Assembly (NCBI GenBank): GCA_030427485.1
Contig: JAUICG010000021.1
Coordinates: forward strand, 34,065 to 98,064
DNA length: 64,000 bases
Direction of reading: 5' to 3'
Source: Gammaproteobacteria bacterium
GTDB taxonomy: Bacteria; Pseudomonadota; Gammaproteobacteria; Pseudomonadales; Halieaceae
The notes under the pieces are model-generated. The model was given only the letters and a program-made list of their open reading frames with translations, was not told where the DNA came from and ran no database searches. Each line of letters opens with the position of its first letter. Position 1 is the first letter of the stretch. Both the position numbers and the translations under genes were made by a program. Of this stretch, positions 35,866 through 44,173 are shown piece after piece.

Positions 35866-37106
35866 ACCTGACTCTCCCGGACAATGATCGACGGTGGAGC
35901 CTGGCGAATGTTGTCTTCGTGACGTATACCCTTTTCCTGGCGGGCTTCTACTTCGTGCCCAACGCCGTGGACAACTACAAGTTCTACATCGCGGCCGTGT
36001 TCCTGCCCGGGCTGTTCCTGCTGCCGCAAACGTTCAAGCGCTGTCTCCGCAGCCGCATCTGGCTCAGCCTGATCGCCTATCTGGGCTACATGCTGGCAAG
36101 CTCGCTGTGGAGCGAGAATTTCTCGCTCGAAGCGTTGTGGCGCGATGCCCGCTACACCGCCTACATACTCGTTTTCATCCTGCTCACACTCTATTGGTTT
36201 GAGCGCAATCGGCGTTTGCCCGACGCCCTGATGGAAGCGATCACCCTGGTGGTCATCGTGGCGGCCGCGGTTTCCGTCCTCACCTTTGAGGAGTTGTCTT
36301 TGCTGCCAGAGTTTACCGATATTCGCATGATCGGCGTCGGCATCACGGACAACCCCAATCCAAGCGCATTCATATACGGTTTCTTTGGCGTGGTCGCGCT
36401 GGATTACGCGCGCCGGCACCGGGGCGAAACCCTGGCCCGGGTCTATGCTGCAGGGCTGCTGGTAATCATCTTCTTCGTTGTCCTCACACAGAGCAATACC
36501 GGCCTGCTGGCGCTGGCCTCAGGCTGCGCGCTGTTGTTTCTGCTCGACCGGCGCCAGGCGCCAATCGCGGTGACCACCGGGCTTTCAATCGGCCTCGCAG
36601 CCGCGATCTACCTGGTTTGGTCACTGGGCTTCCTGAACGCGGCAACAGACCTCGGCTTTATAAACCGCTTCCCGATCTGGGAACGGATAATTGAACGATG
36701 GTACGACGCACCCGTGTTCGGCTACGGCTATCAGCCGACAATCGTTCTGTCACCCAATGGAAAGCCAAGCATCCTGAATTACGCCCACAGCAGTTTCCTG
36801 GCAGCACTGCGCGATGGCGGCTTACTGGGTTTGCTGCTACTGCTTGTGTTCTATGGCATTGCGCTGCGCACGGCAGTCAAAATGGTACTCAGCGGGCACC
36901 GTGCCCGCTATCTGTGCCTGTTCCTGTTCGGTGTGATCTGCGTGCTGGTCGACACCGATCAGATAATCACGCGGCCGAGGGAACTGTGGATCATTCTCTG
37001 GCTGCCATTGGCCTGCCTTATGGCGTACGAACTCGGCTTGACCGACGAGGACTCAGGCGGTTCCCCGGGCAGGCAGGCTGGAGGTTCCCCGAAGAAAATT
37101 CGGTGA
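35859..37106 (+). CDS. O-antigen ligase/polymerase-like (WaaL/Wzy) membrane protein
   Basis: A polytopic protein of 415 aa with about 10-12 TM segments. GTG 35859 (overlapping the GT2 stop) is chosen; the frame is open far upstream but that part only shadows the GT2 gene. A large periplasmic loop holds the PF04932-type region: FINRFPIWERIIERWYDAPV, FGYGYQP and NYAHSSFLAALRDGGLLGLL, where HSS(F)L and the Arg residues match the catalytic loop of WaaL/Wzy enzymes. It probably joins or polymerises lipid-linked glycans at the periplasmic face. Its last 148 bp overlap the convergent GT4 gene. Confidence 0.87.
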   Translation: MLNLTLPDNDRRWSLANVVFVTYTLFLAGFYFVPNAVDNYKFYIAAVFLPGLFLLPQTFKRCLRSRIWLSLIAYLGYMLASSLWSENFSLEALWRDARYTAYILVFILLTLYWFERNRRLPDALMEAITLVVIVAAAVSVLTFEELSLLPEFTDIRMIGVGITDNPNPSAFIYGFFGVVALDYARRHRGETLARVYAAGLLVIIFFVVLTQSNTGLLALASGCALLFLLDRRQAPIAVTTGLSIGLAAAIYLVWSLGFLNAATDLGFINRFPIWERIIERWYDAPVFGYGYQPTIVLSPNGKPSILNYAHSSFLAALRDGGLLGLLLLLVFYGIALRTAVKMVLSGHRARYLCLFLFGVICVLVDTDQIITRPRELWIILWLPLACLMAYELGLTDEDSGGSPGRQAGGSPKKIR

Positions 37107-38347
37107 TAGTCCGTCACCGCCCGCTCCAGCGAGAATTCGCGCCCGCGCCTGCGCAACACTTCGGCATCCGGGGTACTCGACAGACTGTCCAGGATAGCCT
37201 CGGCCAGGCGCGCGGGGTCATCCACCGGCACCAGCTTGCCGTAGCGGCCATCTTCCAGGATTTCGGCCGGACCGCTGGGACAGTCGGTGCTCACGACAGG
37301 ACAACCCTGCAACAGCGCCTCCACCAGCACATTGCCGAAGCCTTCAAAGCTGGAGGACAGCACGAATAGCCGCGCCGTGCGCAGGAAGCTGTGCGGATTG
37401 CTCTGGTAACCCGGCAGGGCCATGTAGTCCCCAACGCCCAGTTCCACCGCAAGTTCCCGCAATTCCTGCCGGTGCGCCATCTGTTCGGCGGACGATTTAT
37501 CGCCTCCCAGAATAACCAGGCGCGCGTCAACACGCTGCCTGACCATTGCAAACGCCCGGATCAGCAGCGGAAAGTTTTTCTGTTCCACCAGCCGGCCCAT
37601 GCCGAGGATCACCGGTGGCGCATCCGCTTCAAACCACGGATGCGGCACTGCGTTGGCGGGCTCGTGCGCGGACTCCGGCGCGTCGACGGGGTTGTAGACC
37701 ACGTGCACCCGGGCGGGATCCAGGCCAAGGAAACTGGTGGCGTCCTCGGCCACACCGCGAGAGGCCGCGATCACGCCGTGGGCTTTGGCGAAACAGTAGC
37801 GGAACATCGGTACCATGCTGTAGGCCTGCCCCTTGCCGCTTTTTCGACTCTGTTCGCTGCGCGTTGACAGCGCGATATGCACGCCCACAAACACCCGCGT
37901 CGGCACGTTGAGGCCGCTGATCGCCAGTATCGCATTAACACTCGATTTCCCCAGCGCGGAAGACAGCACCGCGGGGCGCCTGGTCTGAAGGTACGTCCGG
38001 ATATCGTGTATATAGCGGAAGCTGCGGGGGATTTTTCGCGCTGAGGCCAGCCAGAACAGGATACCGCCCAATCCGCGCCAACCGCCCAGGCGAATCGCGG
38101 CGAAAAGCCCCGCAACCTTGTCGACCGGCTCCAGCGCGACCAGGTTAACCCCGGCGGGTACGCTGTTGCACAACTCGCCCTGCAGCTCGCAAACCAGCAG
38201 GTCAACCTCGTAGCCGAGCGCCGCGAAGCCCGAAGCCATGGCCAACACCACGCGCTCTGCCCCGCCGCCGTTGAGATTGTCCAACAGGAATGCGATGCGT
38301 TGCGGGCTGACGGGGTATGATCCTGGCTGTTTTGTCTCAAACGACAT
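36959..38347 (-). CDS. Glycosyltransferase family 4
   Basis: A 462-aa GT-B glycosyltransferase. ATG 38347 (MSFETKQPG) is preferred over an in-frame methionine at 38431. It has FLLDNLNGGGAERVVLAMAS, the nucleotide-sugar domain ILGMGRLVEQKNFPLLIRAF and SSSFEGFGNVLVEALLQGCP containing the EX7E pair. About 40 C-terminal residues beyond the conserved fold are read antisense to the 3' end of the O-antigen-ligase-like gene. It is a paralogue of the gene at 27682-28935. It faces the rest of the cluster, so it is transcribed separately. Confidence 0.92.
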   Translation of the reverse strand: MSFETKQPGSYPVSPQRIAFLLDNLNGGGAERVVLAMASGFAALGYEVDLLVCELQGELCNSVPAGVNLVALEPVDKVAGLFAAIRLGGWRGLGGILFWLASARKIPRSFRYIHDIRTYLQTRRPAVLSSALGKSSVNAILAISGLNVPTRVFVGVHIALSTRSEQSRKSGKGQAYSMVPMFRYCFAKAHGVIAASRGVAEDATSFLGLDPARVHVVYNPVDAPESAHEPANAVPHPWFEADAPPVILGMGRLVEQKNFPLLIRAFAMVRQRVDARLVILGGDKSSAEQMAHRQELRELAVELGVGDYMALPGYQSNPHSFLRTARLFVLSSSFEGFGNVLVEALLQGCPVVSTDCPSGPAEILEDGRYGKLVPVDDPARLAEAILDSLSSTPDAEVLRRRGREFSLERAVTDYHRIFFGEPPACLPGEPPESSSVKPSSYAIRQANGSQRMIHSSLGRVII

Positions 38348-38539
38348 CAGTTGAATTTTCCGTTTAGGGACCACTGCGCAACACATATCCTGCCCTGCGC
38401 GGATCGGCGAGCCATTATAAGTCAGCTGCACCCGCTGTCCAGTTTGGCCACAGCGAGCGGTAGAGTTTAACGCGGGCCGGCATTCAGATAGAATGCGCGG
38501 ACTTCGCCGCCGTCCGCCACGTCACAGGGAGATCGTCAC

Positions 38540-39817
38540 ATCTCGCCCACCCCGCACAAGCTCACGAGGCTCTGGCTGACGTCACCTCATTTTTATCCCA
38601 CGTATGGCGGTGCCCAGAACCGCTATCGTAGCTATATTCCGGGACTGCTGAGTCGCGGGCTGGATGTGCGCGTGATGACCGGTACGCCGCAGCTCCAGGA
38701 ACGCAGCGAGGCCGACTCGGACAAGAGTTGGTACGACGCGGCGCCCGGGACATGGCTGCCACCGATTACGCTGGATGGTGCACCCCTTGAGCGCATACGG
38801 CTGCCCGACAGCAAAAACCGCGCGCGCACGCGCATTTATTACGACGCCCTGCTCGACGTTTGCCGGCGCCCCGCCCAGGGGCCGGTGGTCGCGCAACTGC
38901 TGACCAATATGCGTCCGCAGGCCCTGCCGTGGCTGCGCCAGCTCAAGGACAGCGGTGTCGCCACCGTGTATTCCGTGTCCCAGTTCCCCACCTGGCAGAG
39001 AAAACCGTTCAAACGAATTCTGCGCACGCGGGGTTACCGGCAGGTCTACAACGCCTTCGATGCCCTGGTCACCAACAGCGAGGCAATTGCGGCGTTCCTG
39101 CGGGAGATCGGCGTCACGACGCGCATCGAGTATATTCCCAACGGGGTCAATCTACAGCGCTTCCACCCCTGCGGCACAGCAAGCGAACACCAGGACAGCG
39201 CCGCACTGCGCGAAAAATTCGGTATTCCCGCCGATCACAAGGTTATCGTCGCGGTGGGCGCCATCATGCCGCGCAAGGGGCCGGACAAGGTCCTGCAGGC
39301 CTGGCGGCGGATTCTGCCGCAGTGGCCCGACACCCATGTCATGTTCGTCGGGCCGCGCGCCGACACCCACGACCCCAAACTGCAGAAATTCGGCGGGGAA
39401 ATCGAGGAACTGGTGGCGGGTTCCGGGGCGCCACAGCAGGTGCATTTCGCCGGTATCGTGGACGACGTTGACAACTACCTGCGTGCGGCCGATATCTTCA
39501 TACTCGCTTCCAACCGCGAGGGGACGCCGAACTCGGTGCTGGAAGCGATGGCAACGGGGCTGCCGTGCCTGGTCACACCGTTTCTCGGCATTTCCGCGGG
39601 CATCGGCCAGGCCGGTGAGCATTACCAGCTGGTGGAACGTGAACCGGAGGCCATTGCCTCAGCACTCACTGAGCTGCTGCAGAACGAGGCCACCGCAAAG
39701 GCTTACGCCGAGCGCGGCCGGCGCTACGTGGTGGACAATGTTGACCAGCAGCACAGCCTCGATCACTACGCGGCCCTGTACCAGGAACTCGCCGAGGTGG
39801 CGGCGCAGCGGCGTTAG
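38540..39817 (+). CDS. Glycosyltransferase family 4, probable ATC start
   Basis: A GT-B glycosyltransferase of about 425 aa. The N-terminal block LWLTSPHFYPTYGGAQNRYR, typical of GT4, is upstream of the first GTG (38666). Between the in-frame stop at 38489 and 38666 no ATG, GTG or TTG occurs. AGGGAG at 38526-38531 followed 8 nt later by ATC 38540 fits best. Further motifs are YIPNGVNLQRF, VAVGAIMPRKGPDKVLQAW and LASNREGTPNSVLEAMATGL with EX7E. It is divergent from the GT4 at 36959. A near-cognate start or a single-base error at 38542 are the two explanations. Confidence 0.87.
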   Translation: MSPTPHKLTRLWLTSPHFYPTYGGAQNRYRSYIPGLLSRGLDVRVMTGTPQLQERSEADSDKSWYDAAPGTWLPPITLDGAPLERIRLPDSKNRARTRIYYDALLDVCRRPAQGPVVAQLLTNMRPQALPWLRQLKDSGVATVYSVSQFPTWQRKPFKRILRTRGYRQVYNAFDALVTNSEAIAAFLREIGVTTRIEYIPNGVNLQRFHPCGTASEHQDSAALREKFGIPADHKVIVAVGAIMPRKGPDKVLQAWRRILPQWPDTHVMFVGPRADTHDPKLQKFGGEIEELVAGSGAPQQVHFAGIVDDVDNYLRAADIFILASNREGTPNSVLEAMATGLPCLVTPFLGISAGIGQAGEHYQLVEREPEAIASALTELLQNEATAKAYAERGRRYVVDNVDQQHSLDHYAALYQELAEVAAQRR

Positions 39818-39844
39818 GCGCGGCCGGCAAGGCGCGGCCGGCAA
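39817..39844. repeat. Tandem duplication of a 14-bp unit
   Basis: GGCGCGGCCGGCAA is present twice in direct tandem, beginning at the last base of the GT4 stop codon. With the following GCCGCG it can fold into a GC hairpin. It is probably a replication-slippage product in the intergenic gap between convergent genes. Confidence 0.8.
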
Positions 39845-39852
39845 GCCGCGAC

Positions 39853-40608
39853 TCAGTACATCAGGCGCTCTTTGTCCGTCACCAGCGGCGAACCGGTGAA
39901 CAGGCGCCGGGTTTTCTTAACCATCATGCGCAGCGGCCGGTGCTCCTCAAACACCACGATAAACACCTTGCGATAGTAGTTTTCCGGGCAGTTGATACGC
40001 CGCACACCGTGCCAGGAATTGCCGCGGCGGCCGAACAGAATGCTGCGATTGTCCCTGGTCTCCGCCGGGTACTCGGCATCGAAATCTTCAAAGGCCGGCG
40101 CGCTGTCCGAGGCGATACGCCCGTGGTCGTCGAGAATCACGGTCTCTCCGCCCCAGCGCCAGTCCCAGTCGTCCTCGGTGTTCAGGTAAAAAATCTGCGA
40201 GCCGATCTTCCCCTTCGAGTCGCAGTGCGGGGAGACTTCGCCGCCGTTGGGCGTGAAGTGCCAGTGGAAACGAAAGCGTACGCTCGACACGTCCAACAGC
40301 CGGCAGATAAAGGCGCGGTAACTGTCGCCGCACAACTCCTCCACGAACTCCCGCCATACCGGCGCCAGTTCCATACCCCGCTCGTAGTCGAGGACATAGC
40401 GGTCGTGACTGGCCTGGCCGTGTTTGCGCTGCTTGCCAAAAAACGCGCTGAAAGAGGCCACATCCGGCAGGTTTTGCAGCAATTCGGTGTAGCGCTCGGG
40501 GACGATGAAACCCTGCGGATTCACCCACGGAAAGGGCGTCTGCGCCTGAAACGCCGCCGGGTCAATGGCATCCAGAACGGCGGGATTCAGGAATGGTTTG
40601 CTCAGCAT
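39853..40608 (-). CDS. 2-oxoglutarate/Fe(II)-dependent oxygenase-like protein
   Basis: A 251-aa protein with a double-stranded beta-helix signature. HxD is at H128-C-D130 in SPHCDSKGK, the distal His is H200 in GNSWHGV, and R213 in YYRKVFIV is the candidate 2-oxoglutarate-binding Arg. RFRFHWHFTPNG begins the core. It resembles P4H-like 2OG oxygenases found beside glycan and LPS genes. The reaction is probably hydroxylation of a sugar, lipid or protein, not defined by sequence. It is convergent with the GT4 gene at 38540 and is likely a single-gene unit. ATG 40608 has no strong ribosome-binding site. Confidence 0.87.
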   Translation of the reverse strand: MLSKPFLNPAVLDAIDPAAFQAQTPFPWVNPQGFIVPERYTELLQNLPDVASFSAFFGKQRKHGQASHDRYVLDYERGMELAPVWREFVEELCGDSYRAFICRLLDVSSVRFRFHWHFTPNGGEVSPHCDSKGKIGSQIFYLNTEDDWDWRWGGETVILDDHGRIASDSAPAFEDFDAEYPAETRDNRSILFGRRGNSWHGVRRINCPENYYRKVFIVVFEEHRPLRMMVKKTRRLFTGSPLVTDKERLMY

Positions 40609-40708
40609 CGTGTCACTACCGATAAAAGAGGCCAGTATACGATTCCCGCGATTTCAGCGACAGCCGCGATTTTGTGTAGGAATTGCGGCCTGCTACCGCA
40701 AACAGGTA

Positions 40709-41989
40709 TCAGGTTGCGCCCAGGGCGGTGCGCTCCTTGAGCAGGCCCGCCGGCCTGGAACGCTCATTGGCGCAACACAGCGCGGCACCGCCGATACGCG
40801 CGGTGCGCAGGTCGCCAAAGGGCGTCCCCAGGCCGCTGTTGACAATAAGCGCGACCGATAGACCGCGCTTCGGGTCGGCCCAGGCGCCCGAGCCGCCAAA
40901 GCCGAAGTGGCCGAAGGCCGCGCGCGGGAAGCCCCGCGTGGTCGCGACGCCGTGATAGCCGAGTCGCCAGCGCATATCGAATGGAATTACCGAGAGCCTG
41001 CCGGTCGGCTTCTGCAGGGTGGTCGCCTGCTCCAGGCTGTCACGCGACAACAGGCGCACCCCGTCCAGTTCACCGCCGTTCGCCAGCAGGGCGTAAAGCT
41101 GCGCCAGCGAGCGCGCGGTAAACAGGCCGTTGGCGGCGGGAATGGCGGCACGCAGCGACTCCGGCGAGCCAAAATCGAAATCGCTCACACCGCGCGGCGC
41201 CAGCGCATCAAAGATGCTGGACAGGTCGGAATCGACACCCACACGTTGCAGCAGTCTGCTGATGCGACTGGCGCCGACCTCCAGTTTGCTGCCCAGTGAG
41301 GTCCGCGCCAACCGCCTCGTCGCATCGGGAAAGATCAGCTGCGCGGCCCGCGGTATTTCCCGCTCCGGCGTGCCGATATACATACCATCCAGCTTCAATG
41401 GCCGGACAATCTCCCGTTGCACGAGGTCGGAAAACTTCTTGCCTGTCACGCGCTGGATAATCTCCCCGACCAGGAAACCGAAGGTCAGCCCGTGATAGCC
41501 CGTGCGCATGCCGGGCGGGTGGGCGGGCCTGGCCTGCTCGATCGCGCGAATCATGTACTTCCAGTCCAGCATGCGATCGACGTGATCGATCATCTGCCGG
41601 ATATGGTAGAGCCCCGACTGATGCGCCAGTACCTGCCGTACGGTGATGTCCTCTTTGCCGGCCTGGCCGAACTCCGGCCAGTACTCGCAAACGCGGGCGT
41701 CGTAATCGATAAGCCCGCGATCGGCATAAATATGCATCAGGGTGGCAGCCACGCCCTTGGTGGTGGAAAAACTCGGGGCCATGGTATCGCGACGCCAGAG
41801 CGTGCCTTTATCGTCCTTGTAACCGCCCCATAGATCCACCACACACTCCCCGCGATGATAGACGCTTACCGCCGCCCCGCCGCTATAGTTGCGCAGCAGG
41901 TCGCGCAGTGTGGCCTCCACCGGCGCGAAATCCGGGTGGATACGACCGTCCAGGTGTTCCTTGCGAGAGCGTAGTAGATGTAGCGTCAT
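40709..41989 (-). CDS. Serine hydrolase of the beta-lactamase / class C esterase (EstB-like) family
   Basis: A 426-aa serine hydrolase. The SxxK motif is S75-TTK in MAPSFSTTKGVA and the Tyr motif is GYHGLTFGFLVGEI (Y-x-x type seen in EstB-like esterases). A C-terminal FGHFGFGGSGAWADP replaces the KTG box, as in this esterase family. ATG 41989 (MTLHLLRSR) is preferred; an in-frame start at 42067 would cross the terminator-bearing gap. No signal peptide is seen, so it is probably a cytosolic esterase/lipase and not a beta-lactamase. It is monocistronic. Confidence 0.88.
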   Translation of the reverse strand: MTLHLLRSRKEHLDGRIHPDFAPVEATLRDLLRNYSGGAAVSVYHRGECVVDLWGGYKDDKGTLWRRDTMAPSFSTTKGVAATLMHIYADRGLIDYDARVCEYWPEFGQAGKEDITVRQVLAHQSGLYHIRQMIDHVDRMLDWKYMIRAIEQARPAHPPGMRTGYHGLTFGFLVGEIIQRVTGKKFSDLVQREIVRPLKLDGMYIGTPEREIPRAAQLIFPDATRRLARTSLGSKLEVGASRISRLLQRVGVDSDLSSIFDALAPRGVSDFDFGSPESLRAAIPAANGLFTARSLAQLYALLANGGELDGVRLLSRDSLEQATTLQKPTGRLSVIPFDMRWRLGYHGVATTRGFPRAAFGHFGFGGSGAWADPKRGLSVALIVNSGLGTPFGDLRTARIGGAALCCANERSRPAGLLKERTALGAT

Positions 41990-42075
41990 TGCGGGTCCCG
42001 ACTCATTCGTATTGTTTTGGCGGCAACAATTGGCACTGCCTCGGCCAAAACATAACACACTTGGCACCCGGTGCG

Positions 42076-42100
42076 AAAACCGGCGGGACGCCGGTTTTTT
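42076..42100 (-). terminator. Rho-independent terminator downstream of the lipoprotein gene
   Basis: AAAACCGGC-GGGAC-GCCGGTTTTTT: 5-bp GC stem extended by A:T pairs, 5-nt loop. It lies 20 bp after the stop of the lipoprotein gene (minus strand) and can work in both directions. Confidence 0.75.
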
Positions 42101-42119
42101 ACTGGAATATGGGCCCTGG

Positions 42120-42482
42120 CTAGTTCAATACCCGGTAACCCCTGCCGCGCAGGCAGTTCTTGACCACCTGCACCTCGGTCTCGACGCCTTTACTGGCGCC
42201 TTTCGCGCCGCCGCCAACGGCACCGATACCGGCCCCCTTGGCTGCGCCCTCGCCACCGCCGGTAATCGCCCCGACCAAACCGCCGACAACCGCACCGGAA
42301 GCGGCGCCCACGGCGGCTTTCTCACCCGTCTTGACGGACTCGGAGTATGTTCTGCACTCCGCGAGATCCGTCTGATAGGCGGACATGTTGACGCCTTTCT
42401 CGTCGATGATTATTTCGTCAGTCGTGGTACAGGCCGACAGCACGAACAGGGCCGACAGGGTTATAGCAGCAAATTTGATCAT
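42120..42482 (-). CDS. Small lipoprotein with glycine-zipper segment
   Basis: A 120-aa protein. A lipoprotein signal with lipobox LSAC (Cys18) starts it, then a charged region ending near residue 56, then a Gly/Ala-rich zipper (VGAASGAVVGGLVGAITGG and GAGIGAVGGGAKG), the OmpA/SlyB-like membrane-inserting repeat. A short C-terminal tail has VVKNCLRGRGYRVLN, shared by many small glycine-zipper lipoproteins. ATG 42482 follows GGAGTATCTG. It is likely anchored in the outer membrane; function unknown. It is monocistronic with its own terminator. Confidence 0.87.
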   Translation of the reverse strand: MIKFAAITLSALFVLSACTTTDEIIIDEKGVNMSAYQTDLAECRTYSESVKTGEKAAVGAASGAVVGGLVGAITGGGEGAAKGAGIGAVGGGAKGASKGVETEVQVVKNCLRGRGYRVLN

Positions 42483-42700
42483 CAGATACTCCGCTTTCGA
42501 AGTGCAGGACCTAGGCTAACATGTCTCGGAGCCAAAATCGCCGCTGCTCCGGCTACCGCTTTGCGTGCCGGTATTCCCGGAAGGTAAAGACTTGACGAAG
42601 GGAGATAGTTGGGTCAGCCTGCACGGAAAGAACGCGCCCGCGGCGATTGCCGATACCGCGCGCGACCTGTTTTACCGCAAATATCCTGGGATTTACACCA

Positions 42701-44173
42701 ATGAAACAACTCACCGGGCTTGACGCCTCCTTCCTGTACCTGGAAACCGCCAACGCGCCGATGCACATCTCGGGACTGTCGATCTACGACCAGTCAACCG
42801 CACCCGACGGCAAAGTGCGCTTCAAGGAAATTATCGAGAACACCAACAATCGCCTGATGGGCCTGCCGGTGATGACACAGAAGCTGGTGAATGTGCCGAT
42901 GAACCTGGATCACCCCTATTGGGTGACCGATGGGGCCTACGATCCCGAATTCCATATCCGCCATATCGCGCTGCCCAAACCCGGCGACTGGCGCCAGCTG
43001 TGTATTCTGATCTCCCGCCTGCAGGCGCGGCCCCTGGACAGGGCCCATCCCCTGTGGGAGCTGTATATCATCGAGGGCCTGGATAACGTCGAGGGTGTGC
43101 CCAAGGGCAGCTTCGCAATGTTTTCCAAGACCCACCACGCCGCGATAGACGGCACCTCCGGGATGGAACTGACGGCCGCAACACACGACCTCTCTCCGGA
43201 CTACAAGCGCGCGCACACCGCGGCCACCATCAGTGTGGATAGCGAACCTTCGGCGCTGGAAATGGTGCTCCGGTCGCAGCTCAACAACATCCGCAAGCCG
43301 TTCCACTTTTTCAGCGTCGCCAGGAACACCGTACCCGGACTGGCCAAGGTCGTGGCCGGCCTGTCGAAGGGGCAGTTGAGCAGAATCAAGGATATTCCGC
43401 GTACCCGGTTCAATGGCAGTGTCTCCCCGCACCGCGTCTTCGATGCCATCAATGTACCGCTGGAGGACGTGAAGAAAATCAAGAACTCGATACCGGGCGC
43501 CACGGTGAACGATGTCGCCATCACCATTGTCGGCGGTGCACTGCGCAAATACCTGCAGGCGCACGGCGAACTCCCTGAACAATCACTGGCCGCGATGGCA
43601 CCGGTCAACGTGCGCTCCGACAAGGACAGGACGGGCGGCAATATCGTCTCCACCATGACGGTGCAGGTGCGCAGTGACGTGGAAGACCCTCTGGAGCGCC
43701 TGCAAGCAGTGCATGAAAGCAGCAGCAAGGCCAAGGAGCTGACCAATGCGATCGGCGCCAAGACCATGACAGACTATTCCCAGTTCATTCCCGCGACGCT
43801 GACCGCGCAGGCGGCGCGACTTGCCAGCCGCTGGGGACTGATGAATCGCATGAGCCCGCAGTTCAACTGCGTGATCACCAATGTACCCGGACCCCCGATT
43901 CCACTGTACAACACCGGTGCCAGGATGGTCGCCAACTACGGCACCGGCCCGGTGCAGGACGGCCTCGGCCTGTTCCATGTGATCAGCAGTTACTGCGGCC
44001 AGTTTGTGATCAGCGCGACCAGTTGCCGGGTGATGATGCCGGACCCGGCCTTCTACCGGGAGTGCCTGCGAGGCAGTTTCGACGAATTGCTGGCGGCCGC
44101 AACGGCAGCGCCGGCGGACAAAAAGCCCAGGCGGAAGACGTCCACCCGCGCCCGGGCGAAGAAGGCCGCGTGA
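42701..44173 (+). CDS. Wax ester synthase / diacylglycerol acyltransferase (WS/DGAT)
   Basis: A 490-aa bifunctional acyl-CoA:alcohol / acyl-CoA:diacylglycerol acyltransferase that forms storage wax esters or triacylglycerol. The catalytic HHxxxDG motif is H145-HAAID150G. The N-terminal LTGLDASFLYLE, PLWELYIIEGL, and the C-terminal NVRSDKDRTGGN and VITNVPGPPIPLYNTGA are all family signatures. A Lys/Arg-rich tail (KKPRRKTSTRARAKKAA) is basic. ATG 42701 is chosen over an in-frame upstream codon at 42647. Its stop overlaps the start of a lipase-like gene (GTGA), suggesting joint control of synthesis and mobilisation. Confidence 0.95.
   Translation: MKQLTGLDASFLYLETANAPMHISGLSIYDQSTAPDGKVRFKEIIENTNNRLMGLPVMTQKLVNVPMNLDHPYWVTDGAYDPEFHIRHIALPKPGDWRQLCILISRLQARPLDRAHPLWELYIIEGLDNVEGVPKGSFAMFSKTHHAAIDGTSGMELTAATHDLSPDYKRAHTAATISVDSEPSALEMVLRSQLNNIRKPFHFFSVARNTVPGLAKVVAGLSKGQLSRIKDIPRTRFNGSVSPHRVFDAINVPLEDVKKIKNSIPGATVNDVAITIVGGALRKYLQAHGELPEQSLAAMAPVNVRSDKDRTGGNIVSTMTVQVRSDVEDPLERLQAVHESSSKAKELTNAIGAKTMTDYSQFIPATLTAQAARLASRWGLMNRMSPQFNCVITNVPGPPIPLYNTGARMVANYGTGPVQDGLGLFHVISSYCGQFVISATSCRVMMPDPAFYRECLRGSFDELLAAATAAPADKKPRRKTSTRARAKKAA

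Noticed and set aside
38666..39817. GTG 38666 as start of the GT4 gene
   Set aside because: It would remove the conserved FYPTYGGAQNR region that is clearly coded upstream in the same frame.
40709..41989. Beta-lactamase
   Set aside because: SxxK is present but the KTG box and signal peptide are absent; the EstB-like esterase family fits better.
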